A DNA stretch of 64,000 nucleotides from Tragulus kanchil (GCA_022376925.1 JAIOJX010000001.1:1612001-1676000); one strand, 5' to 3'; shown: positions 32,922 to 44,985, counted from the stretch's first letter. Program-made: numbers and translations. Notes: generated by a model from the sequence alone, not told the origin.

Positions 32922-33215
32922 AATATTTATTTATTTACTTTCGGTTCTGCTGGGTTTGTGTTGCTGCTTGGGCTTTTCTCTAGTTGTGGAGAGGGGGGCT
33001 ACTCTCGAGTGGCAGTGCACTCTGTACTGCAGTGGTTTCTCTTGTTGGGAAGCATGGGCTCTAGGGTGCGCAGGCTTCAGTAGCTGCTGCACACAGGCTC
33101 CGTAGTTGTGGTGCAAGTGTTTAGTTGTTCCGCAGCATGTGGGATCCTCCTGGACCAGGGATCTGGTCGCCGGAATTGGCAGCCAGATTCTACCTCTGAG
33201 TCAGTTAGGGAAACC
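32922..33215 (-). mobile_element. CHR-1 SINE, antisense
   Basis: It has the body gctctagggtgcgcaggcttcagtagc and a decayed head (gtcagttagggaaaccc). Confidence 0.7.
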
Positions 33216-33249
33216 CAAGGGTACCTTACCTTGATGACTCTAGAGTTGT

Positions 33250-33382
33250 AGTAATTTTTTTTTTTTTTTTTTTTGCACCACACCACTCGGCTTGTGGGAC
33301 CGTAGTTCCCCAACCAGGGATTGACTCTGTGCCCTTTGCAGTGAAGGCTCAGAGTGCTAACCACTGGACCAGGAAATTCCCT
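33250..33382 (-). mobile_element. CHR-2-like SINE, antisense
   Basis: It runs from poly(T) through ggcttgtgggaccgtagttcc to the head ccactggaccaggaaattccct. Confidence 0.75.
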
Positions 33383-34364
33383 CTAGCAAGACTTGAAATC
33401 AGATAGCATAAATCTTTCAAATCTGTTCTTTCTCAAAATCATTTTGGCTAGTCTAGATAATTTTCATTTCCATATAAATTTTTAAATCAGCTTGTCTGTT
33501 TCTACCAAAAAAAAAAAAAGCCTGCCAGGATTTTAATTGCTTTTACATTGAATCTGTAGAGAAATCTGGGGAGAATTGGCATTGTAACAATAACGTGTCT
33601 TTCAACCCAAGAATGTGGTATTTCTTTCCATTTATTTAAGTTTCTTCAATTTCTCTCAGCAATATTTTGTCGTTTCTGGTATACAAGTTTTACACATACA
33701 TTAAGTAATCCCTAAAGTATTCATATTTTTGATGTTATTGTAAATGGTACTTTAAATGTCAGTTTCTGATTCTTGCTTATAGAAATCCCACTGCTTTTTG
33801 CATATTGACTGTCTATCTTGAAACTTCGCTAAACACTTATTGGTGCTACTGGTCTTGGCAGATTTCTTGGCATTTTCTCTTGCATAAGCAATCATCCTAT
33901 CTCTGAATCAAGACATTCTTACTTTTTTCTAATCAATATCCCTTTTATTTCTTTCTCTGCCTTACTGCACTCGCTAGGACCTCCAGGGCAACGATGAGTG
34001 AAAGTGAGGAAAGCAGCCAGCCTTGCCTTGTTCCTGATCGTCAGGGAAAAGCAGTCAGTCTGTCGCTATTATACATGACAGTAACTGTGCCTTTCCAGTG
34101 GACACTCTTTACCAGGCTGAGGCAGCTCTCCTCAGTGCCTGGCTTACCCAGACCTTCTATCATGAGTGGGTGCTGAATTTTATCAAATGCTTTCCTGCAT
34201 CTGTTGAGACGATTGTGTGATTTTTCTTTTTCGTTGTTATTGCCTTGTTAATATGGTTCCTTTGACTGATTTTCAACTGTCAAAGCAAACTGGAATCTTA
34301 TTTGGTCATGATGTGCTATCTTTTTACGTATTGCTGGATATGATTTGCTAAGTTTTTTAAAAAT

Positions 34365-34475
34365 TTGCCTGCACTGCACAGCTTGTGGATCTTAGTTCCC
34401 TGACCAGGGACTGAACCCAGACCTTGACAGTGAGAACATGGAGTCCTAACCACTGGACCACCAGGGAATTCCCTG
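34365..34475 (-). mobile_element. CHR-2-like SINE, antisense
   Basis: It contains gcttgtggatcttagttccc and the head ccactggaccaccagggaatt. Confidence 0.75.
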
Positions 34476-35119
34476 ATTTGCTAAAATTTTGGTATTTTTA
34501 CATCATGTGTGTTCATAAGCAATACTGGTCTGTAGTTTGCTCTTCATGCAATGTCTTCAGTTTCTGCATAAAGATAATGCTTACCTTGTAAAATGAATTA
34601 GAAAATGTTCCCTCGTTTTCTATTTTCTAGAAAAGTTTTGGTTGAATTGGTATTTTTTCTTCCGTAACGTTTGGTAGAATTTGCCAGGGAAGCCATACAA
34701 GCTTGGAGTTTGCTTTGTGAGAATGTTTTTAGCTACAAGCTCAACTCCTTTAATGATTATAGAGTTATCCGGGTTATTTATTTCTTCCTAGATGAATTTT
34801 GATCATTTTTATCTTTCACAGAATTCATCCATTACATCTAACGTATTGCCATATGTTTTTTGGGTTTTTTTTTTACCATGCGTTTTTTACAACTTCCCTT
34901 AACATCCTTTTTTTTTTTTTTTTGAAAATAAATAGAGCCTTTTATTTGCAAATGATTGATGTAGAAAACCCTAAGGACTCTACAAAGACAACTGGGGTTA
35001 ATAGCTGAGTATACAGTGTTTGTAGGATACAAGATCAGTGTAGAAAAATAAGTTGTATTTGTACATTCTAGCAAAAAACAACTAGAAAATGAAACTTGAG
35101 CAACCGTGCCATTTAAAAT

Positions 35120-35329
35120 CAGGTGACTCAGTGGTAAAGAATCCACCTCCAACGGAGGAGATGCAAAAGACGCAGGTTCAATCTCTGGGTCAGGAAGATG
35201 CCTTGGAGTAGGAAATGGCAACCCACTCCTGTATTCTTGCCTAGAAAATTCCATGGATAAAGGATTCTAGAGGGCTACAGTCCATAGGGTCACAAAGAGT
35301 CAGACACAACTGAACACGTGAGCCACATA
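35120..35329 (+). mobile_element. Bov-tA SINE
   Basis: A tRNA-like head (gtgactcagtggtaaagaatcc) is joined to a Bov-A part (gaaatggcaacccactcctg, ggctacagtccatagggtc). Flanked by ccatttaaaat at 35109-35119 and 35330-35340. Confidence 0.9.
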
Positions 35330-35500
35330 CCATTTAAAATAGCATAAAATAATCAAGAATAAATCTAGTAAAATACTTATAAAACCTCTACATTGAAAAC
35401 TATAAAACCATGTCTGAGACAAGATATAGAAGACTTAAAATAAATGTTAACTTACACCATGTTTGTGGGCTAGAAGATCTGATATTAACTGGATGCTTCC

Positions 35501-35503
<3 letters not shown>

Positions 35504-35548
<45 letters not shown>
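35504..35548. repeat. (TG)n(GA)n compound microsatellite
   Basis: About 14 TG units directly followed by about 8 GA units. Confidence 0.9.
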
Positions 35549-35574
35549 CACAGAGCACTTTGACTTCAGCTGGG

Positions 35575-35785
35575 GGCTGTCCGGGTGGCGCTAGTGATAA
35601 AGAGCCCACTTGCCAATGCGGGAGACAGCAGAGGAGTGGGTTCAGTCCCTGCCTTGGGAAGATCCCTTGGAGAAGGGAATGGCAACCCACTCCAGTATTT
35701 CTTGCCTGGGAAATCATCGACAGGGGAGCCTGGCGAGCTACAGTCCATGGGGTTGCCGAGTCCAGCATGACTGAAGCGACTTAAC
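35575..35785 (+). mobile_element. Bov-tA SINE
   Basis: Head ctgtccgggtggcgctagtg, then gaatggcaacccactccagt and gctacagtccatggggttg, characteristic of the ruminant composite SINE. Confidence 0.88.
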
Positions 35786-35852
35786 ACGCATAGGTTTCCT
35801 GCAATTCACCTTGATTCAATTCTGTCACTCCAGCAATTAAAATGCACAACTG

Positions 35853-35950
35853 GGGCTTCCCTGGTGCACCAGTGGTTAAGACTCTCTGCTTCCAATGCAG
35901 AGGGCACAGGTTCAGTCCCTGGTCAGGGAACTAAGATCCTGCATGCCAAT
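35853..35950 (+). mobile_element. CHR-type SINE fragment, sense
   Basis: Head cttccctggtgcaccagtgg, then gttcagtccctggtcaggg. Truncated where the LTR-like piece begins. Confidence 0.75.
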
Positions 35951-35956
35951 GTCTGG

Positions 35957-36103
35957 ACCCACTGAGATTCAGGTTCTTTATGTCTCTTTGCAGAGAAGAA
36001 TTCAGCAAGAGGCAAAGTGATAGGTTAGAAATGGATTTATTCAGATTCAGAGAAAACGCACTCCACAGACAGAGTGTGGGCCATGGCAGAGCAAATCCAG
36101 TGG
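35957..36103 (-). mobile_element. LTR-like fragment, antisense
   Basis: The reverse complement matches the sense fragment at 42336-42485 over its whole length, including an AATAAA-type signal (gaatctgaataaatcc). It looks like the end of an endogenous retroviral LTR. No retroviral gene is present. Confidence 0.5.
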
Positions 36104-36118
36104 CCTTAACATCCTTTT

Positions 36119-36770
36119 AATATTTATTAAGATCTGCATTGATGGCCCGTCCTTCATTTTTTTTAAGTAGTTTTATTTATTTATTTATTTATTTATTTAT
36201 GACTGGGATGGGTCTTCATTGCTGCGCAGGTTTTCTTCTAGTTGCAGTGAGAGGGTAGCTTCTCTTGTTGCAGAGCATGGGTTCTAGGGCATGCAGGTTT
36301 CAGTGGTTGTGGCATATGGACTCAGTCGTTACAGTTTCCTCGCTCTAGAGTGCAGCCTCAGTAGTTATGGCTCACGGGCTTAGTTGCTATGCGGTATGTG
36401 GGATCTTCCTGGATCAGGGATCGAACCCGTGTCCCCTGCATTGGCAGGCAGATTCTTTACCACTGAGCCACCAGGGAAGCCCCCTCCTTCACTTTTGATA
36501 TTGATAATTTGTATCTTGTCTGTATTTTTCCTGATCAGACTGGCTGGAGGTTTATCAATTTCATTAATCTTTACAAAAACCAACTTTCGGTGTCATGTAT
36601 TTATTATATTATTTTTGTGTTTTTTATTTTATTGATTTCTGATTGTTATTTTCTCCCTTCTACCTAATTTTTATTTAATTTATTCTTGTCACTAGATGGA
36701 ATGCTGCCCAATTCATGAATTGCTTAATAAAACCAATTAGATCTTCAAATTCAGTTGCTTGAATCTTGTT
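36119..36770 (-). mobile_element. LINE-1 remnant, antisense (continued)
   Basis: Continuation of the antisense L1 after the compound insertion (aatttgtatcttgtctgtat, caatttcattaatctttacaa), itself interrupted by a CHR-1 SINE at 36170-36484. Confidence 0.7.
36170..36484 (-). mobile_element. CHR-1 SINE, antisense
   Basis: Starts with an (ATTT)n run and ends ccactgagccaccagggaagcccc. The flanking string cc(g)tccttca appears on both sides. Confidence 0.88.
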
Positions 36771-36894
36771 TTTTAATAGTACGCACATAGATCAATGAAA
36801 CAAAATTGAAAACCTAGCAATACATCTATGTGAAATATTATATATAATTCATATATACATTATAACGAGAGTATTATAAATCAGTTGGGAAAAG

Positions 36895-37017
36895 ATGAAT
36901 TATTCAATGAAACAATTGGGAAAACTAGAAATCAATCTGGAAAAAATAAAACTGGATCACTACCTCATGCTTTATACCAAAAGAAATTCCAGATGGAGCA
37001 AGGACTGGAATATGACA
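36895..37017 (+). mobile_element. LINE-1 ORF2 3' fragment, sense
   Basis: The frame translates to LEINLEKIKLDHYLMLYTKR, typical of the C-terminal part of L1 ORF2. It is fused directly to a BovB end. Confidence 0.7.
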
Positions 37018-37328
37018 ACAAGGAGATCAAACCAGTCCATCTTAAAGGAAATCAGCCCTGAATATTCATTGGAAGGAATGAAGCTGAAGTTTCAATGGCC
37101 GCCTGATGCAAAGAGCCGACTTATTGGAAAAGAGCCTGGTGCTGGGAAAAATAGTAGGCAGAAGGAGAGGGGGACGACAGAGGATGAGATGGTTGGATGG
37201 CATTGCCAACTCCATGGACATGAGTTTGAGCAAACTCTGGGAGATGGTGAAGGACAGGGAAGCCTGGCGGGCTGCAGGCCATGGGGCTGCAGCGAGTCAG
37301 ACACAACTGAGTAACTGAACTGAACTGA
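37018..37328 (+). mobile_element. BovB / Bov-A2 3' end, sense
   Basis: Translation shows TRRSNQSILKEISPEYSLEG and, in another frame, [20 protein letters not shown]. It ends with the BovB tail gagtcagacacaactgagt. Frameshifted and dead. Confidence 0.88.
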
Positions 37329-37408
37329 TTAAAGAAAATACAAATAAATTACAGGTTTTTTAAATCAGAAATTGAAATTGTATACATTTAGGGTATACAG
37401 CATGATAT

Positions 37409-37757
37409 ATATATATATATTTTTTAAAGATTTATTTATTTATTTATTTTTGGGCGGGGGTTGGGTTGGAGAGGGAGGGGAGTGGGCGGGCCACTTCTAT
37501 TGGTCTTTCATTTCTCTATTTTCATCCACCTTTGTTCTTTGGCTCTTGTGGGCCTCCCATCGCAGTGGCCTCCGTCATTGCAGAGCGCCGGCTCTGGGTG
37601 CATGTGCCCCAGAGATCCAGTTTTTAATGGGACACATCAGTCCAGCCGCTCCGCGGCACATGCACCCTGGCACATATCTTCCCAGGCCAGGGCTCGAACC
37701 GGCGCCCCTTGCACTGAAAGGCGGTGTCCTTACCCACTGGACCACCAGGGGAAGCCC
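37409..37757 (-). mobile_element. CHR-type SINE, GC-rich subfamily, antisense
   Basis: The body contains gggcgggccacttctattgg and the head ggaccaccaggggaagccc. Flanked by tacagcatgatat at 37396-37408 and 37758-37770. Confidence 0.9.
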
Positions 37758-37845
37758 TACAGCATGATATTTTGATATACATAGTCATCACCCCCTCAAT
37801 TGTCTTCTTAAATTTAAAAAAAATTTGCTGGTGGTGAGCATTCTT

Positions 37846-38016
37846 TGTTTGTTTTTTTTTTTAACTTTTCTTTATTTATTTTCTGCTGTGATTGGTCTTC
37901 GTTGATGTGTGGGTTTAGCTGCTCTGCGGTATGTGGGATCTTCCCGGATCAGGGATCAAACCTGTGTCTCCTGCATTGGCAGACGGGTTCTTATCCACTG
38001 AGCCACAAGGGAAGCC
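37846..38016 (-). mobile_element. CHR-type SINE, antisense
   Basis: Poly(T) to head gagccacaagggaagccc. Flanked by ggtggtgagcattct on both sides. Confidence 0.85.
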
Positions 38017-38276
38017 CGGTGGTGAGCATTCTTGAGAGCTACTCTCTGAGCAGAGTTACATCTGAAAATATGTCCCTGCGACCAATGTCTTCCCAGCTCA
38101 ACTACCCTGCGGCCTGTAGTAATCACCATTCCCTGCTACCACGTGTTCCACTATTTTGGATTCTACGCACAAGTGAGATCATGTGGTATTTGTCTCTCTG
38201 TGTTATTTCACTTAAATTCAAATCTTTAACAATTTTTTGAAATTCCTGTACAGAAAAAAAAAGTCGTGGGAGAGAT

Positions 38277-38562
38277 TCAGTTCAGTTCAGTTGCTCAGTC
38301 GTGTCTGACTCTTTCTAGCCCCGTGGATGACAGCTCGCCAGACTTCCCTGGCCTTCAGCCTCTCCCGCAGCCGGCTCAAATTCACGTCTGTCCACTGAGT
38401 CAGTGACGCCATCCACCATCTCATCCTCCGTCGTCCCCCTCTCCTTCTGCCTACTATTTTCCCCAGCACCAGGCTCTTTTCCAGTAAGTCGTATCTTCGC
38501 ATCAGGTGGTCAAAGTATTGGAGTTTCAGCTTCAACCTCAGTCCTTCCAATGAATATAAGAG
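38277..38562 (-). mobile_element. BovB 3' end / Bov-A type, antisense
   Basis: Starts with the diagnostic agttgctcagtcgtgtctga. The minus frame reads [20 protein letters not shown] and [17 protein letters not shown]. It ends at an A-run at 38577-38593. Confidence 0.9.
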
Positions 38563-38599
38563 AAATAACAAACTGCAAAAAAAAAAAAAAAAATTGATT

Positions 38600-39420
38600 T
38601 GGGACCTTTCTCCTTTTCTAATATAAGTAGTTAATGTACATTTCCCTCTAATCACTTTAGTTGAGTGATATGTCATGTCTTTAGTTTTATTCAATTAAAA
38701 ATATTTTAAAATTTAACTTGTGATTTCTCCTTTGATCCATGAAGCATGTATTTTTTCATTTCCAGACAGAAAGATAGAAATGTCCTAATTCAACTACACA
38801 GTGATCGGAAATCCTGCTGGGCGTGACTCCTGCCTTTGTGGGTTGCTGAGACTTGCTCTGTTGCGCAGCATGGTGTTTGTGTTGGTGAGTCTTGCATCTG
38901 TACTCAAGAAGAAAGTGCATTTTCCTGTTATTGGGTGTAGTTCTCTGTAAATATCAGTTAGGTCACTTGGGCTGATAGTGTTCTTCAAATCTCCTATATC
39001 TTAATGATTTTTTTTTTCTGTTTATTTTGCCAATTACTGAAAAAGGAATAGGAACGCCTGCAATTATGTTTATAGGCTTATCTGTTTCCACATCGGCTTG
39101 GTGCTTTTAATTTTTTTTTTTTTTTAAGTACGTGGGAGCTCTGTTATTAGGTGCTTGCATGTTTAAAATGACTATGGCTTCTTGATGATTTGCCCTTTCT
39201 CGATTATGAAATATTCCTCTTTACCTCAGGTAATATTCTTTGTCTTGAGTTTTACTTTATCTGAAATTAATGTAGCTATACCAGCTTTTTTATGTTCAGT
39301 GTGTCCATGGCGTATTTTTTCTGTCCTTTTACTTTCAGCTTCTCTGTCTTTGTGCTTGTAAATAACATATAGCAATTTTTATCTAGCCTGATGGTCTTTG
39401 CCTTTTAACTGGTTTGTGAG
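38600..39420 (-). mobile_element. LINE-1 ORF2 remnant, antisense
   Basis: AT-rich antisense L1, for example tgggtgtagttctctgtaaat and gaaattaatgtagctatacc. No intact frame. Confidence 0.7.
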
Positions 39421-39424
39421 GCAG

Positions 39425-40290
39425 ATTGTGTTTTTCAAAGGTAGCCGCAACAACATTTCCCATCCCACATGCTCTTCTGGAACCTTGCCATTCTCCCGTC
39501 AAGAGGTGGGATTTAACCCTCCCCCATGATCTGGGCAGGCTTGTGACTTACTTGTAATCAAGAGGATATGATAAAAGTGATGCCTCTTGATTTCTGCGGT
39601 TAGATCAGGAAAGGCAATGCAGCTCCTGCCTTCTTAACGAGGAGATTCACTCTTCAGGCCTTTAGTTACCACATGAGCAGTCCAACAGTGCTGAGGGTGC
39701 CATGCTGTGAAGTGGCCCAAACTAGCCGCTATGGAGAGACCACATGAAAAGGCTCTGAGAGGAGAGGAAGAGAGACAGATGCCTGACTGGCTCTAAGCTG
39801 CCACCGTTCCAGCCCCTGTCTGACAACAGCATGAAACACCTTCTGACAGGACTGCCCAGTTAAGCCCTTCTCAAATCCCTTTAAAAAATTATTTTTTATA
39901 TAGATTTTTAAATTTTGGCCCCTTTCACTGTTTTTTTTTAATTTATTCATTTTCATCTATCCTTACTCTCTGGCCTGTGTGGGCTCCCCGCCGCAACACC
40001 CCTCTCCTCGCAGAGCACTGCGTGCGGGATCCTCCCGGGCCAGGGATCAAACTGGCGCCCCCTGCCCTGCAAGGCAGACTCTCCACCCACTGGGCCACGA
40101 GGAAAGCCCCTCAGATCCCTTTTTTAAAAAAAAAATTTTGTGGAATCACTGGATAGTACAGTCAATCTAAGTTAGCTTTTTGAGGAATGCCTTCCCCTAT
40201 ACTTGACTCACAGAAACCGTGAGCAATAAGAAAATGATTGTAACCATTTTAAAACACTAAATTTTGGAGTGATTTGTTATGCAGTAACAG
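39425..40290 (+). mobile_element. Old mammalian LTR/MaLR-like remnant with nested SINE
   Basis: It resembles a common mammalian repeat whose right part ends ...ccactaaattttggggtgatttgttatgcag; here aaacactaaattttggagtg is near 40253. Interrupted by an antisense CHR SINE at about 39915-40110 (head ccactgggccacgaggaaagc). The family assignment is tentative. Confidence 0.45.
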
Positions 40291-41209
40291 TAACAGGAAT
40301 AGAGTTTTATTCTATTCCTGTTTTCAAATGGAATGAACTAGTTTCCATTTGGTCCATTGATACTAAAATAATTGGTATCTTTAGATCTAATTGTATCATC
40401 TCAGTGTTTGATTTCTATTTGTTCCATCCATTTTTCTTCTTTTTCTCCTTCTCTGCCCCCTTTTTCTGGAGGGAGGGGACAAATTGGACTTTGCCAGCAT
40501 TTCATTTTCTTTGTTGACTTTGTAGTTCTAAATCTTTGGTGTTATTTAAAAAATTGCTGTTCTAGAGACTACCATTTGTTTCTTTGGCTTAGCGTATTTT
40601 ACCTTTAAAACCTATCCTGCTACTTTATAAACAATGGAAGAATGTTATAACCGTATCCAATTGTTGCAGTCCCAACTTTTGTGTTCTGATTGTCTTATAA
40701 TTATTTTCACAAACAATATACAAAAGGATAACTCTACATTCCATTGTTATTATTTTTACTGTATACCGTAGTCATATTTTAACTCTTTCTGGTATTTTTC
40801 ATTCCTTTCTCCCATCTGGGGATGCAAGTTTATTTTGTCTTAATGTTTGTAGGATACTTTCACTGAATATAGAATTCCAGACTTAACAATTTCCCATCGT
40901 TTGAAGGTGTTTCATTACTTTCTGGTCTCTATTGTTTGTAGATTAGGAGTCTGCTGTCGCTCTTATTATTCCACTAGATGTAGCATGTCTTTTTTTTGTT
41001 GTTTTCGCTGACTGTTTTCAAAGTTTAAAAAAAATTGTGTTTTAGCAGTTTGACTATGAAGTGACTAGGGAATGTTGGAATAATGATAATACATTATTAT
41101 TTTAAAGTCTCTGTCTGATAATTCTGACCTCTGGGCCATCTATGAGTCTGGTTTCATTGATTCTTTTCTTTCCATGATTGATCGTATTTCCTTGCTTTTC
41201 CACATGTAC

Positions 41210-41484
41210 TTTTTTTTTTTGGCCACTTTTTTGTTGTTGGTCTTTCATTTATTTATTTTTCATCCATCTTTGTTCTTTGGCCCGTGTGGGCCTCCCATCG
41301 CCGTGGCCTCTGTTGTTGCAGAGCACCGGTTCTGGGCACATGCACTCCAGACCTCTGGCTCGGTAGTTGGACACATCAGTCCAGCTGCTCCGTGGTACGT
41401 GGGATCTTCCCAGGCCAGGGATCAAATCGGCGCCCCTTGCACTGCAAGGTGGAATCTTTACCCATTGGACCACCAGGGAAACCC
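41210..41484 (-). mobile_element. CHR-type SINE, GC-rich subfamily, antisense
   Basis: Flanked by ccacatgtac at 41200-41209 and 41485-41494. Same body and head as the copies at 7899, 32566, 37409 and 47585. Confidence 0.9.
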
Positions 41485-41489
41485 CCACA

Positions 41490-42335
41490 TGTACCTTTTC
41501 TTAAATTGAATGCCAGACATTGTAGGGTATATAATAAATACCATTCATGCCTTATACCCTGAGAAACCCAACCATAATTCAAAAATACACATGCACCCCC
41601 AGTGTTCACTGCAGGACGATTTACAATAGCCAGCACACGGAAGGGCTTCCCTGGTGACTCAGAAGATAAAGAACCTGCCTCCCATGCGGACTCTCAGGTT
41701 CCACCCGTAGGTCAGGAAGATCCCCTGGACAAGGTAGGAGTAGCTGCCGGCTCTGGTTTTCTTGCCTGGAGAATTCCCTGCGCAGAGGCGCCTGGCAGGC
41801 CATAGAAACAGTCTAAATGTTATTGAGAGATGAGTGGATAAAGAAGATGTAGTACACATATACAGTGGAATATTAGCCATAAAAAGGAACAAAGTTGGGT
41901 CATTTGTAGAGATGTGGATGGACCTAAAATCTGTCATAGAGTAAGGTAAGTTAGAAAGAGAAGAACAAATATCATACACTATCCCATACATATGGAATCT
42001 AGAAATATGATACTGGTGAACCAATCTGTAGGCCGGGAGTAGACTCACAGGGGGAGAGAACAGACAGCTGGATGCGGCAGAGAAAGGGAGGGTGGGATGA
42101 ACTGGGAGACCAGGTCTGACAGATACGCACTCCGTGCACAAATGGACAGCCGTCGGGAAGCCTCTGTGCAGTGCGGTGTTCAGCTCTGTGGGGCGGAGGT
42201 GCGGAGAGGGAGGCCACAGAGGGAGCGGATTTGTGCTTATATAATAGGCGATTTACTTGGTTGCACAGCAGAAACTGACACATTGTAAAGCAATTATACT
42301 GAAGTTGAAAAACAAAACAAAAACACACCTATGGG
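41490..42335 (+). mobile_element. LINE-1 3' end, sense, with Bov-tA at 41642-41806
   Basis: Contains the typical L1 3' sequence (gtacacatatacagtggaat, attagccataaaaaggaac, tggacctaaaatctgtcata) and an A-rich end (aaaacaaaacaaaaacac). A sense Bov-tA SINE (gcttccctggtgactcag) lies inside. Confidence 0.85.
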
Positions 42336-42485
42336 CTGCTGGATTCGCTCTGCGATGGCCCACACTCTGTCTGTGGAGTGTGCTTTCTCTGAATGTGAAT
42401 AAATCTATTTCTTACCTATCACTTTGTCTCTCGCTGAATTCTTCTCTGCAAAGAGACATGAAGAACCTGGGCCTCAGTGGCTCCA
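42336..42485 (+). mobile_element. LTR-like fragment, sense
   Basis: Same sequence family as 35957-36103 in opposite orientation, starting at gctgctggattcgctctg in both. It carries AATAAA (gaatgtgaataaatc). Probably an LTR end of an endogenous retrovirus; no viral coding sequence is seen. Confidence 0.5.
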
Positions 42486-42855
42486 GACGGTGGATGCAGT
42501 TCTTGGAGCACTTCCTGCCATCTTTCTACTCCAAGAGGAATGCACAGCTGACACACGGGGGATGGCAAAGCGCTGAGGCCTCGAGGACCTCTTTGAACTG
42601 CCGAACTCAGTCTGGAACTGCTTCCCTCTGAAGTAATTTACATATTAGATAATAAAAATAGCCTTCTTGATTAAAAACACACACACACACATTTGTGCCC
42701 TCCTAAAAGACATGCTTCTTCTGTTAGACTGTGTGTGTGTGTGTGTTTGTGTTGGCAGGTGGCTTTGAGTCAGTTTGCTCTGTAGTTGAGCTGCATCTGT
42801 GATATTCTTGCTTTAGCTAGATCCAGATCCCCACACCCTTCAAAGATTTCACGGA

Positions 42856-42962
42856 AGGACTGCCCTGGTGGTCCAGTGGTTAAGACTCCATGCTTCCACT
42901 GCAGCGGGTGCAGGATCCATCCCTGGTTGGGGAACTAGGGATCTTACGTGCCGCAGGGCGAA
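42856..42962 (+). mobile_element. CHR-type SINE, sense
   Basis: Head ggactgccctggtggtccag, then gcttccactgcagcgggtg and aactagggatcttacgtgcc. Confidence 0.8.
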
Positions 42963-44985
42963 GTCGAAAAGCAAATAGAAAATCAGACCTTCTCTCTAGC
43001 AGGACTTGTGATCTGCGAATCCAGTAAATCCATGAACATGTGCTTCCGGCCTTCTGCCCCAGCAACCTTCTGCTGCAGCCTGACGGGTTTCTCTCAGTCC
43101 TCCTTACCCTGCCTTAAGACGTCTGCATCCTTGTCCCTTCGACCCGGAGAGGATCTCTCTTGGCTCTTCTGCCCCTCCCCAGCCACCAACTGCCACTGGA
43201 GGGTCTGGAGTGTGGCTTTTCTCATCCCAGCTGCCTTACCTGCGAATTTGCTTGGTGAACACCCATGGAAAGAGTTGGTGGGTGAATGCAGACTCTATGG
43301 CTAAGGTCCCCAGGGATTCAAACTGTCACATCGTATTTAAAAAATTGACCAGAAGTTCCTCTGTTGTCTTCTCTGGCAGCTTCCTCCTCCTGCTGCTGCT
43401 GTGGAAGCTAAAGGCAGCAATGGGTCTTTTCCCTGGGAAGGACTTGTCATTTTTCAGATTTTGGCCCACTTTTGTTGTAGTTGTGATTTCAGATGCCTGA
43501 TAAACTCCAAAGAAAAACCCTATGTGAGTCTGCAGGGAGGCTGTCTGTATCCCAGGCAGCAGCAAAATAGCCCTGTATTGACCTGAGTTTCTGCTCCTAC
43601 AGAAAATTCTCTTTTGTTCTCTGAATGTTCCTTTTTATGGCACCTGTTCTTCTGTCAAGGATACTCATCTTAGTATCTCCCTGAGGAAGTTAAGAAGTTT
43701 TTCTTTTTTTAACTTTTATTTTACTTTTAACTTTTACAGAGTTTTGTTGTTTACAGATATGTATGATCTCAGATTAGTTGTATGTATATCCCCCCATCCC
43801 ACCCCTCCAGACCGTCACACAGCACCCCTGCAGGATCCCCTTTTCTCACAGAGCAATGACTATAGCTGTTTTCTTCACATATGACAGTACAGGTTTTCAT
43901 GCCACTTCAGTTAAGGAGTTTTTACGAGAATATTGTTTACCCCTTATAATCCTGTGTCCCATCAATTGTTTTCCTCTTTGTTTTGATCTTTATCTTTTAT
44001 GCTTCATGTTGGAGGCATCCTCAGACGTCTAGTGAGGTTTGGTTGTTGTCACATACTTAAGGATGGGATACTAGGAGCTTATTGGAAAGGGTAGCCTCGC
44101 TATGGGCTTCCTGGTGGGCTGGAGTACCTGGGCTGTTTTCAAGGGGAATTCCAATGTTCCCCGCTGAGGTCCCTTCCTTTTGGAATGATTGAATAGTTCA
44201 GAGAAAGACCTTCAGTCCGATGGCTGGGGCTGGCTGTCAGCCCTTGAGGAACTGAGTCAGTGAGAAGGCTCAGATGACCCCATGTTCAGTGAGCAAATAG
44301 ACAGTGAGTCTCCTTGTTTCCAGCACGGTAACCCCTCGGCTGCTCCCAGCCTCACCCAATAGAGACACTCGTGGTCTCCTCACCCCCAAAGGGTGAAGCT
44401 CTTTCTCTGCTGGACTGGATGACACCGTCTAACCACCTCTTCCACAATTTCACCCCCTCCTCCATTTCCCCTGAGCTCTGAGCCTTGCATGAGCTCTGCC
44501 TCATGAATTCAGCGGATACTTAGGTGTCTGCGCCACCTCGGCTCTCTCAGATCTGCTGCATGGCCACTGGTCTGCTGTGATCATCTTCCTGCTGTTATCT
44601 CATCTCCTATTATTTTTGTCCTTGGGAATTTTCACTCTCAGAAAGTCATTTACTGTCACTGTGGTGGGCTTTGGCGGGGTGGGGAGAGAAAGTAAATGCA
44701 CGTGTTTCATCTGCTTCCTTTGTTCCCAAGTCGACTGTGTGTGGAAACAGTCTGAAAGAGCCTCTGGATGGAAGCAGAGGGAGGCTGGCGGGGCAGGGGG
44801 TGCGTGTGCAGGGCTGTGGTGCCCCAGGGCAGCTAGTTTGGAGCCCATGAGTCCCTAGTGATCCCTGGCCACACACTGACTTGGTTTCCTCCGGCAGCGC
44901 TCTCAGCAGCCTGTGGGGGGAGCAAAGTCAAACAGGCCATTCCCCTTAAGGGAAGAACAAGAGAAGAGGGGATCAGGTGTGGTTA
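42963..44985. other. Intergenic, no gene seen
   Basis: Mixed-composition DNA without a recognisable gene. The stretch 43690-44030 may be an old LINE fragment. A short GC-rich patch lies at 44700-44860. Confidence 0.45.

Larger units (their letters stand above)
31430..34896 (-). mobile_element. LINE-1 remnants, antisense, with nested SINEs
   Basis: AT-rich antisense L1 sequence, for example ttccagtggacactctttaccag and atcaaatgctttcctgcatctg, interrupted by CHR SINEs at 32227-32557, 32566-32903, 32922-33215, 33250-33382 and 34365-34475. It continues after a nested insertion at 36119. No intact open frame is visible. Confidence 0.75.
34912..36103. mobile_element. Compound nested insertion (L1, SINEs, LTR piece)
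   Basis: A 1192-bp block inserted into antisense L1, flanked by the 15-bp direct repeat ccttaacatcctttt (34897-34911 and 36104-36118) and opening with poly(T). Inside are sense L1 ORF2-like sequence (34925-35490), Bov-tA SINEs at 35120-35329 and 35575-35785, a TG/GA microsatellite, a CHR SINE at 35853-35950 and an antisense LTR-like piece (35957-36103). Confidence 0.7.
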
